A stretch of 41,419 nt of DNA, taken from assembly GCA_028284395.1 (NCBI GenBank), contig JANQRV010000425.1:1-41419 (forward strand), in the 5' to 3' direction. Below are positions 1 to 11,366 of this stretch, one piece after another. The first letter of the stretch is position 1, and the number at the start of each line of letters is the position of its first letter. A model generated the notes under the pieces. It was not told where the DNA came from and searched no databases. It was given only the letters and a program-made list of their open reading frames with translations. Source of the stretch: Saprospiraceae bacterium. Its GTDB lineage: Bacteria; Bacteroidota; Bacteroidia; Chitinophagales; Saprospiraceae. A program made the position numbers and the translations under genes.

Positions 1-2
1 CG

Positions 3-332
3 GGGAAGGGAAAATCCGGGGATCTACCTCCGAGACCTGAATGTGCCCCTCTTTGGCACGCGCCATTGTTCGCTAAAATGAAAAACTTGGAATTGACTAT
101 TTTGATCGGAACCTACGCTCAATCTTACTATCTGGATAAAAAGAAGAAAAGGACACTGACGGAGACCGTAAAAAATTATGCAGAATATCTTCCCAATATT
201 ATGGTTCTTCCCCACCCCTCTCCCCGTAATAACATTTGGCTCCGGAAAAACCCCTGGTTTGAGGAAGAACTTTTGCCCGTGCTGAGAGATTCCGTACATG
301 CTCTGATTTATGACTCAAAAAGCAAAGGCTAA
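3..332 (+). CDS. Uracil-DNA glycosylase family protein, C-terminal part
   Basis: Only the last ~109 codons are in the window; the reading frame is open to the left edge, so the gene begins outside. The visible protein opens with GKGKSGDLPPRPECAPLWH, then a hydrophobic strand (LTILIGTYAQSYYL) and the motif LPHPSPRNNIWLRKNPWFE. The HPSPRN element matches the conserved C-terminal active-site loop of uracil-DNA glycosylase-like proteins, which remove uracil from DNA by hydrolysing the N-glycosidic bond. Family membership is a recognition from these motifs; the catalytic N-terminal motif is not visible, so the substrate range cannot be judged. A TTG at 66 is an internal codon and not the start. 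Confidence 0.85.
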   Translation, partial: GKGKSGDLPPRPECAPLWHAPLFAKMKNLELTILIGTYAQSYYLDKKKKRTLTETVKNYAEYLPNIMVLPHPSPRNNIWLRKNPWFEEELLPVLRDSVHALIYDSKSKG

Positions 333-349
333 AAGTCGATAAATTGTAC

Positions 350-357
350 TAACTTTG
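350..357 (+). promoter_or_regulatory. Candidate -7 box (TAACTTTG) for the M14 peptidase gene
   Basis: TAACTTTG fits the Bacteroidota sigma-A -7 consensus TAnnTTTG exactly and lies 45 bases before the ATG at 402, in the short gap after the glycosylase gene. No convincing TTG at the expected -33 position is seen, so this is a one-element match. Confidence 0.35.
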
Positions 358-401
358 GAGACCAACATTTTGCTCACCCATAACAGGTTTTAACCAAATC
401 T

Positions 402-1880
402 ATGTATTTCGTGAAACTACTGGCGTCACTTTTATTCCTGTTATTAATGGTACCTTCATCCGAAAGTTTTACTCAAGGCACACCTATTCATCAGCAATTG
501 TTTGACAGCTACGATCAATTTAAAGAATCTAGCATCAATCATCGTAGGTTCAAACACACTTCTTTGATCCCTTTATTGGAAAGGGTGAAGCATCGCTTTC
601 CGGTTAAGAAGGTGGGGCAATCTATTGAAGGACGCTCTCTTTTTCTGGTAAAGATTGGAAATGGCCCGAAAAAGGTTTTACTGTGGTCTCAGATGCATGG
701 AGACGAACCAACCGCTACTATGGCGATCATGGATTTGTTTAACTTTTTTTATGATCAAAAGACCTTTGTAGCCTTCAAAGAGTCCATGCTGGAAGAGCTG
801 AGTCTCTATTTTATTCCCATGTTAAACCCTGACGGAGCCGAGCGCTATCAGAGGCGGAATGCCATTGGGGTAGACTTGAATCGCGATGCTTTACGGCTCC
901 AGAACCCAGAATCCAGGACCCTTAAAAATATTCGCGATAGCCTTGATGCGGATTGGGGGTTTAATCTTCACGACCAAAGCAAATACTACGGCGCGGGAAA
1001 CAGCGGTAAGAATGCCGCAATTTCCTTCCTTGCACCAGCATATAATCCGGAAAAAGATATCAATACGGTCCGTGGAAATGCCATGAAACTGATAGTCGAT
1101 ATGAATGCTGTATTGCAACAGTATATTCCAGGTCAGATAGCTCGTTACTCCGATGAGTTCGAACCGAGAGCATTCGGTGACAATATCCAAAAGTGGGGCA
1201 CAAGTACCATTCTTATTGAATCGGGAGGACTGGCGGGGGATCCAGAGAAACAGGAGTTACGCAAACTTCATTTTGTAACACTTCTTACTGCCTTTCAATC
1301 CATAGCAACCAAAAGTTATGATGCATTGCCGCTTGCTGGATACGATGATATACCTTTCAATGATTACGACGCTTTTCACGACTTGATCATTCGGGAAGCT
1401 ACTTTAATGAAAAATGGGAAACCCTACATAGTAGACATTGCCTTTCGCCAATATGAAACCGATTTTGTTGGCCATAATGACTTTTTCTTCCGAAGTGCCA
1501 TTAGAGACATCGGGGATTTGCATACATTTTCGGGACATGCTGAATTAGATGCTGAGGGCTTCCAAATCATCCCCGCTAAGCTTTATCCCAAAACACTGGC
1601 ATCGGTTCGTCAATTTAAGGGACTAGATCCAATCGCACTGTTAAGGCAGGGATACGGTTATTTCAAAATCAAAAAAACACCGACCACCGCATTAACCGAT
1701 CAATTGCCCTTTAGATTTCTCGGCAAGGAAGAGCAACCGAATATCTCGATCGCTCCCGGGCAAAACCCTTCCCTATTTTTAGAAAAAGACGGTACGCTCC
1801 ACTACGCAATCGTCAATGGCTTTCTTCATGATTTGAATAAAGACGCTGCGACCATAGTTGGAGATTTAGAAAAATTGTAA
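402..1880 (+). CDS. Secreted M14 family zinc carboxypeptidase
   Basis: 492 residues. A hydrophobic signal peptide (about residues 3-22) suggests export to the periplasm or beyond. The peptidase domain follows: zinc ligands H99 and E102 in the motif MHGDEP, the substrate-binding DLNRD at 158-162 and third zinc ligand H190 in FNLHD. The catalytic glutamate is probably E273 in ILIESGG. All M14 key residues are therefore present and the enzyme should be active as a metallo-carboxypeptidase that trims C-terminal residues of peptides or cell-wall stems. About 200 further residues of unknown fold follow the catalytic domain. The gene stands alone: its upstream neighbour ends 69 bases before, and a shared terminator separates it from convergent rpoC. 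Substrate is unknown. Confidence 0.9.
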   Translation: MYFVKLLASLLFLLLMVPSSESFTQGTPIHQQLFDSYDQFKESSINHRRFKHTSLIPLLERVKHRFPVKKVGQSIEGRSLFLVKIGNGPKKVLLWSQMHGDEPTATMAIMDLFNFFYDQKTFVAFKESMLEELSLYFIPMLNPDGAERYQRRNAIGVDLNRDALRLQNPESRTLKNIRDSLDADWGFNLHDQSKYYGAGNSGKNAAISFLAPAYNPEKDINTVRGNAMKLIVDMNAVLQQYIPGQIARYSDEFEPRAFGDNIQKWGTSTILIESGGLAGDPEKQELRKLHFVTLLTAFQSIATKSYDALPLAGYDDIPFNDYDAFHDLIIREATLMKNGKPYIVDIAFRQYETDFVGHNDFFFRSAIRDIGDLHTFSGHAELDAEGFQIIPAKLYPKTLASVRQFKGLDPIALLRQGYGYFKIKKTPTTALTDQLPFRFLGKEEQPNISIAPGQNPSLFLEKDGTLHYAIVNGFLHDLNKDAATIVGDLEKL

Positions 1881-1916
1881 GATCAGCGATTCAAGATAAG
1901 ACAATAAGTAAAACTT

Positions 1917-1951
1917 AAAAGCCCCGTTGAACAATCAACGAGGCTTTTATT
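1917..1951. terminator. Bidirectional intrinsic terminator between the M14 gene and rpoC
   Basis: AAAAGCCCCGTTGA, loop ACAA, TCAACGAGGCTTTT forms a 14-position stem with one C-A mismatch, with A/T runs at both outer ends. It lies 36 bases after the M14 stop and 21 bases after the rpoC stop, so it can serve both convergent transcripts. Confidence 0.8.
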
Positions 1952-1972
1952 TGCGCTATATACAAGTAGGTA

Positions 1973-4900
1973 TTAGTCTTCGATGTCTTCGTACTCCATC
2001 ATCCGCGACTCATAAGCATCCTGAGCTTCCTTCGTATTCACGAATAAGTTCTGGTACTTCTTCAAGCCCGTACCAGCAGGAATCTTCTTACCAACGATCA
2101 CGTTCTCCTTCAGACCGTTTAAGAAGTCTCTCTTAGCGGCAATGGCAGCTGTACTCAACACTTTAGTTGTTTCCTGGAATGAGGCCGCAGAAATCCAACT
2201 GTAGGTCCCCAAGGAAGATTTTGTGATTCCTTGAAGAAGTGGACTAGAAGTAGCAGCAATCGCATCGCGGTACTTGACAATTTCGCGGTCATTTCGCTTG
2301 AGGAAAGAGTTTTCCTCCCTAATTTGACGCAAAGTTACCAACTGACCTGGCTTCAAGCGATTAGAATCGCCACTTTCTTCAATAACTTTCTTATCGAAAA
2401 TCCAGTCATTTTGCTGCAAAAACTCATGCTTTTCAGCAGCTTCTCCTTCCAAAAAGCTGGTATCTCCGGAGTCTTCTATTTGAACCCGTCTCATCATTTG
2501 TCGAACAATGACCTCAATGTGTTTGTCATTGATTCCGATACCCTGCGAACGATATACTTCCTGAATACCATTCACCAAATAAGACTGTACGGCGAAAGGC
2601 CCTTTAATCTTCAAGATATCTCTTGGTGCGATGGAACCATCCGAGAGAGCTGTGCCTGCTCGAACGAAGTCTCCTTCCTGTACAAGGATATGTTTAGAAA
2701 GCCCGATCAGGTATTTCCGCTTCTGCTCATCTTTTGCAGTAACGATAACCTCACGATTACCACGTTTAATCTTACCGAAGGACACGACACCATCAATTTC
2801 CGAAACCACTGCCGGATTCGAAGGTTTACGCGCTTCAAAAAGTTCGGTCACCCGAGGTAGACCACCGGTGATATCCTGAATCTTACCAAGTTTGCGTGGA
2901 ATCTTAACGATCTTCTGGCCTGGTAGAACCGTAGCGCCATCTTCAATGGATATGTAAGAGCCAACCGGTAGGTTATAACTCCGGAGGTCTTGTCCGGAAG
3001 AGTCGACAATCCGAATCGTCGGGATCTTACGCTTATTCTTGGATTCCACAATTACTTTCTCGGAGTGTCCGGTTTGATCATCACGCTCCAGTCGGAAAGT
3101 CACACCTTCCTCGATCGACTCGAACTGAGCTACACCACCGAATTCGGAGATGATCACGGCGTTGAATGGATCCCATTCGCAAATCCGATCTCCTTTCGCC
3201 ACTTTCTGCTTGTCTTTCACAAACAGTGTAGCACCGTAAGGAATGTGCTGAGACACGTAAAGTTTACCAGTTTCAATATCCTTAATACGAATTTCACCCG
3301 TCCGAGATAATACGATATTTTGATCGATACCTTGTTCGTCTTTTTGAATAGTGGTACGAACACCATCGAACTCCAAGACACCATCAAATTTGGACACCAA
3401 TTCGGATTCTGTCTTGGAAACATCCGCAATACCACCAACGTGGAATGTACGAAGTGTCAACTGCGTACCTGGTTCACCGATCGACTGAGCAGCAATGATA
3501 CCAATCGCATCACCCATTTCAGCAATCCTACCAGTAGCAAGATTCTTGCCGTAGCATTTATTGCAAACACCGCGAACTGTTTCGCAAGTCAGTACCGAAC
3601 GAATGGTAACGGACTCAATACCGGCTTCTTCAATCTGTACCGCAATTCTTTCATCGATGTATTCTCCGGATTTCAGAATCGGCTCCTCCGTTACAGGGTG
3701 ATAGATATCGTGTAATGAGTATCGCCCAGCGATCCTGGAAGATAGATTCTCAATTACTTTTTCGTTGTCTTTCAACGCAGTCGTTTCGATACCTCTTAGG
3801 GTGTTGCAATCCTCTTCCATAACCACAACGTCTTGCGCCACATCCACCAGACGACGTGTCAAGTAACCAGCATCTGCCGTTTTCAGGGCCGTATCTGCCA
3901 AACCTTTCCGGGCACCGTGTGTGGAGATAAAATACTCCAATACGGACAGACCCTGAACGAAGTTTGCCAAAATTGGGTTTTCAATCACCGCTCCACCGGT
4001 ATCTCCGGATTTTCTCGGTTTCGCCATCAGTCCCCGAAGACCACACAACTGCTTAATCTGCCGTTCGGACCCCCGAGCACCAGAGTGCAGCATCATGTAA
4101 ACGGAATTGAAACCCTGTTTGTGAGCAGATAATTCCTGCATCAAAACTTTTGTGATGTGGTTATCGGCATAAGTCCATTTATCGATGATCTGGTTGTAAC
4201 GCTCATTGTTTGTGATCAGCCCCATATTGTAATTCTCCCAAACTTCATCCACTTCTTCACTAGCCTGTTTGAGGGTCTCTGCTTTTACCGAGGGAGTGAT
4301 CAAGTCACCAAGGTTAAAGGACAATCCACCTTTGAATGACCAGTAGAAACCCATCTGCTTAATGTCATCCAAGAAATCTGCAGCAACATTGAAGTTCGTC
4401 CGCTCAATGACCCCTCCAATTACCTTCTTCAGGTTTTTCTTGGTCAAAAGCGTATTGATAAATGGTACATTTTCAGGGACTCTTTCATTGAAAAGGACCC
4501 GCCCAGTGGTTGTTTCAAGGATTTGATTGCCCCAATTGCCTTCTTCATCTTCAGTGTATGCTCTTACTTTGATCGCCGCATGAAGATCCAACTGGCCTTC
4601 GTTGAAGGCAATGATGACCTCTTCCGGAGAATAGAACGTTCTTCCTTCTCCCTTTACCTTAATGTCTCCTTCAGAACGGCGTTCTTTCGTGATGTAGTAA
4701 AGTCCCAATACCATATCCTGCGAAGGCAGGGTGATCGGGGAACCGTTCTGCGGGTTGAGCATATTGTGAGAAGCCAACATCAACACCTGTGCCTCCAGGA
4801 TCGCTGCCTGACTTAAAGGTACGTGTACAGCCATCTGGTCACCGTCGAAATCCGCGTTGAAAGCACCACAGACCAACGGGTGAAGTTGAATGGCTTTACC

Positions 4901-6274
4901 TTCAACCAATCTGGGCTGGAAGGCCTGGATCGAAAGTCGGTGAAGCGTTGGTGCCCGGTTGAGGAGCACGGGGTGTCCTTTGAGTATGTTTTCCAAGATC
5001 TCCCAAATCACGGGGTCTTTCCGATCCACTAATTTTTTGGCAGATTTTACCGTTTTTACTACGCCCCTTTCGATGAGCTTACGAATGATAAAGGGCTTAA
5101 AAAGCTCCGCCGCCATTCCCTTAGGAATACCGCATTCATGTAGCTTAAGAGTTGGCCCTACAACGATCACCGAACGACCGGAATAATCAACCCGTTTCCC
5201 CAGCAAGTTTTGACGGAAACGTCCTTGTTTACCCTTGAGGATATCACTGAGGGATTTCAATGCGCGTCCACCTTCTGCTTTTACCGCATTCGACTTCCTG
5301 GAGTTATCGAAAAGAGAATCGACCGCCTCCTGCAACATTCTCTTTTCATTCCTGAGGATCACCTCCGGTGCTTTGATTTCAAGCAATCTTTTCAGACGGT
5401 TGTTCCGAATGATAACCCGACGATAAAGGTCATTTAGGTCCGAACTGGCAAATCGCCCACCATCTAGTGGCACCAAGGGACGCAACTCCGGTGGTACAAC
5501 TGGCAAATACTGAATGATAGCCCATTCCGGGCGATTTTCAATACGGGACAATCCGTCGCGAAACGCCTCGACAACTCTCAACCTCTTCAGCGCCTCAGAT
5601 TTTCTTTGCTGAGAAGTTTCATTAGCTGCCTGGTGACGCAAATCATACGATAGTTGATCCAATTGCAAGCGCATCAAAAGGTCTCGAACAGCTTCGGCCC
5701 CCATTTTTGCGATGAATTTATTGGGATCGCTCTCTTCCAAGGATTGATTTTCCGGTGGAAGGGAGTCCATGATTTCAAGGTACTCTTCTTCAGTAAGGAG
5801 ATCCATTTTATTGATCCCTTCATTTTCTTTCTCACCAGCCTGGATAACGACGTACCGTTCGTAGTAAATAATGGATTCTAACTTCTTGGAAGAAAGCCCC
5901 AACAGGTAACCAATTTTATTGGGCAGAGACTTAAAAAACCAAATATGTACAACAGGAACCACCAACTTGATATGCCCCATTCGTTCGCGACGCACCTTCT
6001 TTTCGGTCACTTCTACACCGCACCGGTCACAGACGATACCCTTATATCTGATCCGCTTATATTTACCACAGTAGCACTCATAATCCTTAACCGGTCCAAA
6101 GATCCGTTCGCAAAACAAACCATCACGCTCCGGTTTGTAGGACCGATAGTTGATCGTCTCAGGCTTCAAAACCTCACCGTAAGATCGCTCCAGGATCTCA
6201 TCCGGAGAGGACAAGCTGATGGTGATACTATCGAAATTTGGTCTTTGAATTTGATTTCTCTTTTTAAAAGGCAT
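1973..6274 (-). CDS. rpoC: DNA-directed RNA polymerase subunit beta'
   Basis: 1433 residues, the usual full length for Bacteroidota. The N-terminal zinc finger is visible as [20 protein letters not shown], the catalytic magnesium motif as NADFDGD, and the second zinc cluster as [13 protein letters not shown]. The bridge-helix and trigger-loop region is intact ([16 protein letters not shown]). The subunit carries the active-site magnesium and the DNA clamp of RNA polymerase. It is the last gene of the rplKAJL-rpoBC run, 69 bases after rpoB, and is followed by the bidirectional terminator. The C-terminus is acidic (EYEDIED). No frameshift or missing motif is seen. Confidence 0.99.
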   Translation of the reverse strand: MPFKKRNQIQRPNFDSITISLSSPDEILERSYGEVLKPETINYRSYKPERDGLFCERIFGPVKDYECYCGKYKRIRYKGIVCDRCGVEVTEKKVRRERMGHIKLVVPVVHIWFFKSLPNKIGYLLGLSSKKLESIIYYERYVVIQAGEKENEGINKMDLLTEEEYLEIMDSLPPENQSLEESDPNKFIAKMGAEAVRDLLMRLQLDQLSYDLRHQAANETSQQRKSEALKRLRVVEAFRDGLSRIENRPEWAIIQYLPVVPPELRPLVPLDGGRFASSDLNDLYRRVIIRNNRLKRLLEIKAPEVILRNEKRMLQEAVDSLFDNSRKSNAVKAEGGRALKSLSDILKGKQGRFRQNLLGKRVDYSGRSVIVVGPTLKLHECGIPKGMAAELFKPFIIRKLIERGVVKTVKSAKKLVDRKDPVIWEILENILKGHPVLLNRAPTLHRLSIQAFQPRLVEGKAIQLHPLVCGAFNADFDGDQMAVHVPLSQAAILEAQVLMLASHNMLNPQNGSPITLPSQDMVLGLYYITKERRSEGDIKVKGEGRTFYSPEEVIIAFNEGQLDLHAAIKVRAYTEDEEGNWGNQILETTTGRVLFNERVPENVPFINTLLTKKNLKKVIGGVIERTNFNVAADFLDDIKQMGFYWSFKGGLSFNLGDLITPSVKAETLKQASEEVDEVWENYNMGLITNNERYNQIIDKWTYADNHITKVLMQELSAHKQGFNSVYMMLHSGARGSERQIKQLCGLRGLMAKPRKSGDTGGAVIENPILANFVQGLSVLEYFISTHGARKGLADTALKTADAGYLTRRLVDVAQDVVVMEEDCNTLRGIETTALKDNEKVIENLSSRIAGRYSLHDIYHPVTEEPILKSGEYIDERIAVQIEEAGIESVTIRSVLTCETVRGVCNKCYGKNLATGRIAEMGDAIGIIAAQSIGEPGTQLTLRTFHVGGIADVSKTESELVSKFDGVLEFDGVRTTIQKDEQGIDQNIVLSRTGEIRIKDIETGKLYVSQHIPYGATLFVKDKQKVAKGDRICEWDPFNAVIISEFGGVAQFESIEEGVTFRLERDDQTGHSEKVIVESKNKRKIPTIRIVDSSGQDLRSYNLPVGSYISIEDGATVLPGQKIVKIPRKLGKIQDITGGLPRVTELFEARKPSNPAVVSEIDGVVSFGKIKRGNREVIVTAKDEQKRKYLIGLSKHILVQEGDFVRAGTALSDGSIAPRDILKIKGPFAVQSYLVNGIQEVYRSQGIGINDKHIEVIVRQMMRRVQIEDSGDTSFLEGEAAEKHEFLQQNDWIFDKKVIEESGDSNRLKPGQLVTLRQIREENSFLKRNDREIVKYRDAIAATSSPLLQGITKSSLGTYSWISAASFQETTKVLSTAAIAAKRDFLNGLKENVIVGKKIPAGTGLKKYQNLFVNTKEAQDAYESRMMEYEDIED

Positions 6275-6343
6275 ATGATATGCAGTTTTTAATTATTGAG
6301 ATTTTCAATTGATCCGATCTAACCAGTTTGAGTCTGGTAAGAT

Positions 6344-9300
6344 CTAATCGAATTTAACATCAAGCGCCAATCCTCGCAATTCATGTACCAAAACGTTGAA
6401 GGATTCAGGAATACCCGGTTCAGGTAGATTATCTCCTTTAACGATGGCCTCATAAGCTTTGGCTCGACCATTAATGTCATCGGATTTGATGGTGAGCAAT
6501 TCTTGGAGAATGCTGGATGCTCCGAAGGCCTCCAAAGCCCATACCTCCATTTCTCCGAAACGTTGTCCACCAAATTGGGCTTTACCACCCAACGGTTGTT
6601 GTGTAATGAGTGAGTATGGTCCAATCGAACGAGCGTGCATCTTGTCGTCTACCATATGTGATAGTTTCAACATGTAGATGACTCCAACCGTTGCCTGCTG
6701 GTGGAAACGATCTCCTGTTTCGCCGTCACTTAAGTAGGTCTGACCCAGTGAGGGAAGCCCAGCTTCCTTGATGTAATTGTCAATTTCATCGAGGCTGGCT
6801 CCGTCGAAGATCGGCGTACCGAACTTCAACCCAAGTCTTTCGCCCGCCCATCCAAGTACCGTTTCAAAGATCTGGCCTAGGTTCATCCGGGATGGTACCC
6901 CAAGGGGGTTTAGCACGATGTCGACCGGTGTTCCATCTTCCAAGAATGGCATATCCTCCAATCGAACGATTCTGGACACGATCCCTTTGTTTCCGTGACG
7001 TCCCGCCAACTTATCTCCCACTTTTAGCTTACGCTTCTTGGCCATGTATACTTTCGCCAATTTCAATACTCCTGCAGGAAGCTCATCCCCGATACTGATG
7101 TTGAATTTTTCGCGCTTATAGCGACCAACTTCTTCATTGTATTTGATGCTGTAGTTGTGCAGCAATTTGGCAACGAGACTGTTGGTATTTTCATCGTCGG
7201 TCCAGTTACTGTAATCAACGGTCGCAAAATCGATGTCGCGCATCAATTCTTGTCCGAATTTTGTTCCTTTACCGATCAATTGTTCGTTGTAAATGCTTCT
7301 GACGCCCTGAGAAACTTTGTTCTTCACCAAGACCAGAAGTTTATCGATCAGGATGGTCTTTAATTCGTTGATCGCGATCTTATGCTGATCTTCCAATTTA
7401 GACAGCAAATCCTTCTCTTGTGATTTCTGGATCTTATCCTTTTTAGCTCTGGCGAACAATTGCTTATCGATGATAATGCCCTTCGCAGAGGGGGGAGCTT
7501 TCAGAGACGCGTCTTTTACATCACCCGCCTTATCACCGAAAATAGCCCGGAGCAATTTTTCTTCCGGAGTCGGATCAGATTCTCCTTTAGGAGTAATTTT
7601 ACCAATCAGGATGTCCCCTTCTTTTACCCAGGCACCGATCCGAATGATCCCATTCTCATCGAGGTCTTTCGTCGCTTCCTCACTGACGTTTGGAATATCA
7701 TTGGTCAATTCTTCTTCTCCCAACTTGGTATCCCGTACATCCAATTCGAAGTGTTCGATGTGCAAAGAAGTGAAAATGTCATTTCGAACGACATTTTCAG
7801 AAAGAACAATTGCATCCTCAAAATTGTATCCTTTCCAAGGCATAAATGCCACCTTGAGGTTTTGTCCAAGTGCCAGTTCGCCCTGCTCTGTGGCATAACC
7901 ATCACAAAGGATCATTCCCTTATGAACTCGGTCGCCTTTGCGGACAATTGGCTTCAAGTTGGTACACGTCCCCTGGTTGGTTCTTCTGAATTTAATCAGT
8001 TTGTAAGTCTTTCTGTTATCCTCGAAGGATACCAACTGTTCTTCTTCTGACCGGTCATAACGTATGATGATCTCGTTGGCATCCACATATTCCACTACTC
8101 CGTCGCCTTCCGCATTGATCAACATCCGAGAATCCCGCGCCACCTTACCTTCGATACCGGTTCCGACGATTGGGGAACGCGGACGTAAAAGAGGGACCGC
8201 CTGACGCTGCATGTTAGAGCCCATAAGGGCACGGTTGGCGTCATCATTTTCCAGAAATGGAATCAAGGAAGCAGAAACACCGACAATTTGGTTCGGTGCA
8301 ACATCCATGAACTCAATTTCTTCCGGTGTAAGAACAGGGAAATCACCGTGCTCTCTACATTTGATCCGCTCAGAAAGGAAGTTTCCTTTATTATCGACTG
8401 CAGCATTCGCTTGTGCTACTTTCTTATTGTCCTCACCCTCGGCAGAAAGGTAAACGGCGTCATTTTCATAGTCGACGATTCCGTCGGTCACCTTTCGGTA
8501 AGGAGTTTCGAGGAATCCCATCTTGTTCACCTTGGCATGTACGCATAAACTGGTAATCAGACCGATATTCGGTCCTTCAGGAGTCTCGATCGTACAAAGG
8601 CGACCATAGTGAGAATAGTGAACGTCCCTTACCTCAAACCCGGCTCTTTCTCTCGAAAGACCACCCGGACCGAGTGCGGAAATTCTCCGCTTATGGGTAA
8701 TTTCCGAAAGTGGGTTGGTCTGGTCGAGGAACTGTGATAACTGGCTGGTACCAAAGAATGAATTGATCACAGAGGAAAGTGTCCGTGCATTGATCAGGTC
8801 AATTGGTGTAAAGACTTCATTGTCTCTTACATTCATTCTTTCTCTAATGGTACGAGCCATCCGGGCCAAACCTACTCCAAATTGGCCATAAAGCTGCTCT
8901 CCGACCGTTCTGATCCGGCGGTTACTCAAGTGGTCGATGTCATCAATATCGGCATTCTGGTTGATGAGTTGTACCAGATATTTCACAATCTCAATGATGT
9001 CTTCCTTGGTTAAGACCAACAGTTCGCGATCTGTATCCAGGCCTAACTTCCGGTTGATTTTATAACGACCAACTTCACCGAGGTTGTAACGCTTATCGGA
9101 AAAGAACAATTTGTCGATGATACCGCGAGCAGTTTCTTCATCCGGTGGGTCTGCACCTCTCAACTGTCGATAGATGTATTGAACCGCCTCCATTTCAGAA
9201 CTGGAGGGATCTTTCTGCAGGGTGTTATAGATGATTGAATAATCGTCTTCGATGTCTTCTTTTTGGAGAATAATCGTCTTCGTATCGGCTTCAATGATCA

Positions 9301-10165
9301 GCTCAATGTTCTCGTTATCGAGTACAATATCACGTTCGAGGATGATCTCATTCCGCTCGATGGTCACCACTTCCCCAGTATCCTCATCCACGAAGTCCTC
9401 TGTCCAACTTCTAAGCACACGGGCAGCTAACTTCCGCCCTACCGCATTTTCCAGATCATCTCTGGTTGCGGGGATCTCATCGGCCAGGTTAAAAATGCTT
9501 AGAATTGCTTTATCCGTATCGTATCCAATCGCACGTAGCAAAGTAGTTACGGGAAACTTCTTTTTACGGTCGATGTAGGCATACATGACAGTATTGATAT
9601 CAGTGGCAAATTCCATCCAAGCGCCCTTGAAAGGAATCACCCTAGCCGAATAGATTTTGGTTCCGTTCGGGTGAAAACTCTGTCCGAAAAATACCCCAGG
9701 AGAACGATGCAATTGAGAAACGATGACTCGTTCAGCACCATTGATCACAAAGGTACCCTTTGGGGTCATATAAGGTATATTGCCCAAAAATACATCCTGA
9801 ACAATGGTCTGAAAGTCGACGTGTTCTTCGTCGTTACAAGATAGTCGTAATTTAGCTTTAAGTGGTACACTGTAGGTCAATCCCCGCTGCATACATTCTT
9901 CGATGGTATATCTGGGTGGATCGATGAAGTAATCTAAAAACTCTAGGACGAAAATATTCCTAGCATCAGTAATGGGGAAATTCTCCTGGAAAACCTTATA
10001 CAGCCCTTCATTGATACGATTTTCCGGAGTGGTTTCAAGTTGAAAAAATTCCTTAAAGGATTTAAGTTGAATTTCAAGAAAGTCCGGATATTCGGTAGCC
10101 AGTCTGATCTTGCCGAAACTTACCCGTCTTTCTTCAGCGGTCATTACGTTACCGTTTGCTGTCAT
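6344..10165 (-). CDS. rpoB: DNA-directed RNA polymerase subunit beta
   Basis: 1273 residues. The rifampicin-binding region reads [20 protein letters not shown] followed by [13 protein letters not shown] around residues 470-500, with the wild-type D, H and S positions that accompany rifampicin sensitivity in other bacteria. The C-terminal conserved segments [18 protein letters not shown] and KAQFGG are present. The subunit forms the catalytic core with RpoC. ATG at 10165 is taken as start; a second ATG seven codons later would also work. The gene is separated from rplL by 173 bases that contain a long hairpin, and it precedes rpoC by 69 bases. Confidence 0.99.
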   Translation of the reverse strand: MTANGNVMTAEERRVSFGKIRLATEYPDFLEIQLKSFKEFFQLETTPENRINEGLYKVFQENFPITDARNIFVLEFLDYFIDPPRYTIEECMQRGLTYSVPLKAKLRLSCNDEEHVDFQTIVQDVFLGNIPYMTPKGTFVINGAERVIVSQLHRSPGVFFGQSFHPNGTKIYSARVIPFKGAWMEFATDINTVMYAYIDRKKKFPVTTLLRAIGYDTDKAILSIFNLADEIPATRDDLENAVGRKLAARVLRSWTEDFVDEDTGEVVTIERNEIILERDIVLDNENIELIIEADTKTIILQKEDIEDDYSIIYNTLQKDPSSSEMEAVQYIYRQLRGADPPDEETARGIIDKLFFSDKRYNLGEVGRYKINRKLGLDTDRELLVLTKEDIIEIVKYLVQLINQNADIDDIDHLSNRRIRTVGEQLYGQFGVGLARMARTIRERMNVRDNEVFTPIDLINARTLSSVINSFFGTSQLSQFLDQTNPLSEITHKRRISALGPGGLSRERAGFEVRDVHYSHYGRLCTIETPEGPNIGLITSLCVHAKVNKMGFLETPYRKVTDGIVDYENDAVYLSAEGEDNKKVAQANAAVDNKGNFLSERIKCREHGDFPVLTPEEIEFMDVAPNQIVGVSASLIPFLENDDANRALMGSNMQRQAVPLLRPRSPIVGTGIEGKVARDSRMLINAEGDGVVEYVDANEIIIRYDRSEEEQLVSFEDNRKTYKLIKFRRTNQGTCTNLKPIVRKGDRVHKGMILCDGYATEQGELALGQNLKVAFMPWKGYNFEDAIVLSENVVRNDIFTSLHIEHFELDVRDTKLGEEELTNDIPNVSEEATKDLDENGIIRIGAWVKEGDILIGKITPKGESDPTPEEKLLRAIFGDKAGDVKDASLKAPPSAKGIIIDKQLFARAKKDKIQKSQEKDLLSKLEDQHKIAINELKTILIDKLLVLVKNKVSQGVRSIYNEQLIGKGTKFGQELMRDIDFATVDYSNWTDDENTNSLVAKLLHNYSIKYNEEVGRYKREKFNISIGDELPAGVLKLAKVYMAKKRKLKVGDKLAGRHGNKGIVSRIVRLEDMPFLEDGTPVDIVLNPLGVPSRMNLGQIFETVLGWAGERLGLKFGTPIFDGASLDEIDNYIKEAGLPSLGQTYLSDGETGDRFHQQATVGVIYMLKLSHMVDDKMHARSIGPYSLITQQPLGGKAQFGGQRFGEMEVWALEAFGASSILQELLTIKSDDINGRAKAYEAIVKGDNLPEPGIPESFNVLVHELRGLALDVKFD

Positions 10166-10254
10166 GCGTAAATTATATTTGATATTGATCGACTTGGAGC
10201 TTTCTCCAAGTAGTTTGTTTATAGAACCTAAGAAAAACTTTCTAAGACGACGAT

Positions 10255-10291
10255 AGGCTTAGCCAGTTACATTCCATAACTAGCTAAGCCT
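10255..10291 (-). promoter_or_regulatory. Long hairpin in the rplL-rpoB gap, possible attenuator or RNase III site
   Basis: Arms AGGCTTAGC (10255-10263) and GCTAAGCCT (10283-10291) pair perfectly over nine bases. Inside, AGTTA and TAACT add five pairs after one mismatch, leaving a seven-base loop. No long T run follows on the minus strand. E. coli has an attenuator and an RNase III cut site in the same gap, so partial termination or processing is a reasonable inference, unproven here. Confidence 0.45.
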
Positions 10292-10338
10292 TAAACAATT
10301 ATACTAACAACAAAGTAAGTAAAATACAGATAATTAAG

Positions 10339-10719
10339 TTATTTCAGTTCTACTTCAGCACCAACTGCTACTAGTGCATCTTTCAGTTTTTCTGCGTCTT
10401 CTTTTGAAGCACCTTCCTTGATTGGACCTGGAGCATTGTCTACCAGATCTTTAGCATCTTTCAGGCCAATTCCCAAAAGGGTCTTCACCTCTTTTACTAC
10501 TTTTAGCTTAGCTGCACCAGCAGAATTCAAGATCACATCGAATTCTGTTTTCTCAGCAGCAGCAGCTTCTCCGCCACCTCCGCCGGCAGGACCAGCAACA
10601 GCAACAGCAGCAGCAGCAGGCTCAATGCCATAGTCATTCTTCAAAATATCTGCTAACTCGTTTACTTCTTTAACAGTTAGGTTTACCAACTGTTCTGCAA
10701 ATTCTTTAAGATCTGCCAT
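10339..10719 (-). CDS. rplL: 50S ribosomal protein L7/L12
   Basis: 126 residues. The N-terminal dimerisation part is [30 protein letters not shown] helices; a flexible hinge rich in alanine and glycine (about residues 35-55) follows, and the C-terminal factor-binding domain contains [25 protein letters not shown] sequence with the conserved [10 protein letters not shown] and P-KEG-SKEDAE segments. L7/L12 forms the mobile stalk that recruits EF-Tu and EF-G to the ribosome. It follows rplJ by 94 bases. The [20 protein letters not shown] hinge is encoded by near-repetitive codons, normal for this protein. Confidence 0.99.
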   Translation of the reverse strand: MADLKEFAEQLVNLTVKEVNELADILKNDYGIEPAAAAVAVAGPAGGGGGEAAAAEKTEFDVILNSAGAAKLKVVKEVKTLLGIGLKDAKDLVDNAPGPIKEGASKEDAEKLKDALVAVGAEVELK

Positions 10720-10813
10720 TTTAAAACTTTTTTTGAAATACGATAAATAATATATCGTGCGTTACTTGGAAGCCAAAATTTTGTTTAAAACTTATACACG
10801 CTATCAATCATCT

Positions 10814-11344
10814 TCAACCTTCTCCCCTTTCGGACAAGGCCTTCAGCAAGCCGGAAATGGTTTGACCTCCGGACTGAAGAGAAGCGACAACGTTTTTCGC
10901 AGGAGACTGTAGCAACAAAATAACGTCGCCGATCAAGTCTTCCTTCGATTTTAATTCAGACAAAACGTCAATCTGATCATCTCCCAGATAAACATCACTG
11001 TCTATGTAAGCCGCTTTAAGCAATGGGCGTTCATGGTTTTCTCTGAATTCTTTCAGCAATTTTGCAGGAACGTTTGCCGTTGCTGCGAAGAGAATTGCAG
11101 TAGGTCCTTTCAACGCCTGCTTAAGAGGTTCATAACCTTTTTCATCAGGAGCTGATTCCAATGCTTTGATCGCCAAGGTATTCTTGACTACCTTCATTTC
11201 TACGTCTTTCTCAAAGCACTTCCTCCTGAAGTCATTTACTTGTTCTACGGTCAATGTAGAAGCATCCGTCAAGTAGAAGAAATTATTATTTCCAAATTTT
11301 TCTTTCAATACTTCAATGGCCGCTGTCTTTTCCGCTCTAGTCAT
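10814..11344 (-). CDS. rplJ: 50S ribosomal protein L10
   Basis: 176 residues, normal length. The start MTRAEKTAAIEVLKEKFGNN and the segments FYLTDASTLTVEQVNDFRRK and VVKNTLAIKALE are typical of L10, whose N-terminal domain binds 23S rRNA and whose C-terminal helix anchors L7/L12 dimers. Only 22 bases separate it from the rplA stop, so there is no room for the long L10-binding leader found before rplJ in E. coli; control must sit elsewhere, for example before rplK or between rplJ and rplL. It is probably translated from the common rplKAJL transcript. Confidence 0.98.
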   Translation of the reverse strand: MTRAEKTAAIEVLKEKFGNNNFFYLTDASTLTVEQVNDFRRKCFEKDVEMKVVKNTLAIKALESAPDEKGYEPLKQALKGPTAILFAATANVPAKLLKEFRENHERPLLKAAYIDSDVYLGDDQIDVLSELKSKEDLIGDVILLLQSPAKNVVASLQSGGQTISGLLKALSERGEG

Positions 11345-11366
11345 TTGTTAATGCTTTTGCAATGGT

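Noticed and set aside
8680..8760. Possible rifampicin-resistance changes in rpoB
   Set aside because: The D, H and S positions usually altered in resistance are wild type in the visible motif.
2231..9578. Many open frames antisense to rpoC and rpoB
   Set aside because: They lie wholly opposite essential conserved genes, have unusual composition and match no family; they are shadows of the real genes.
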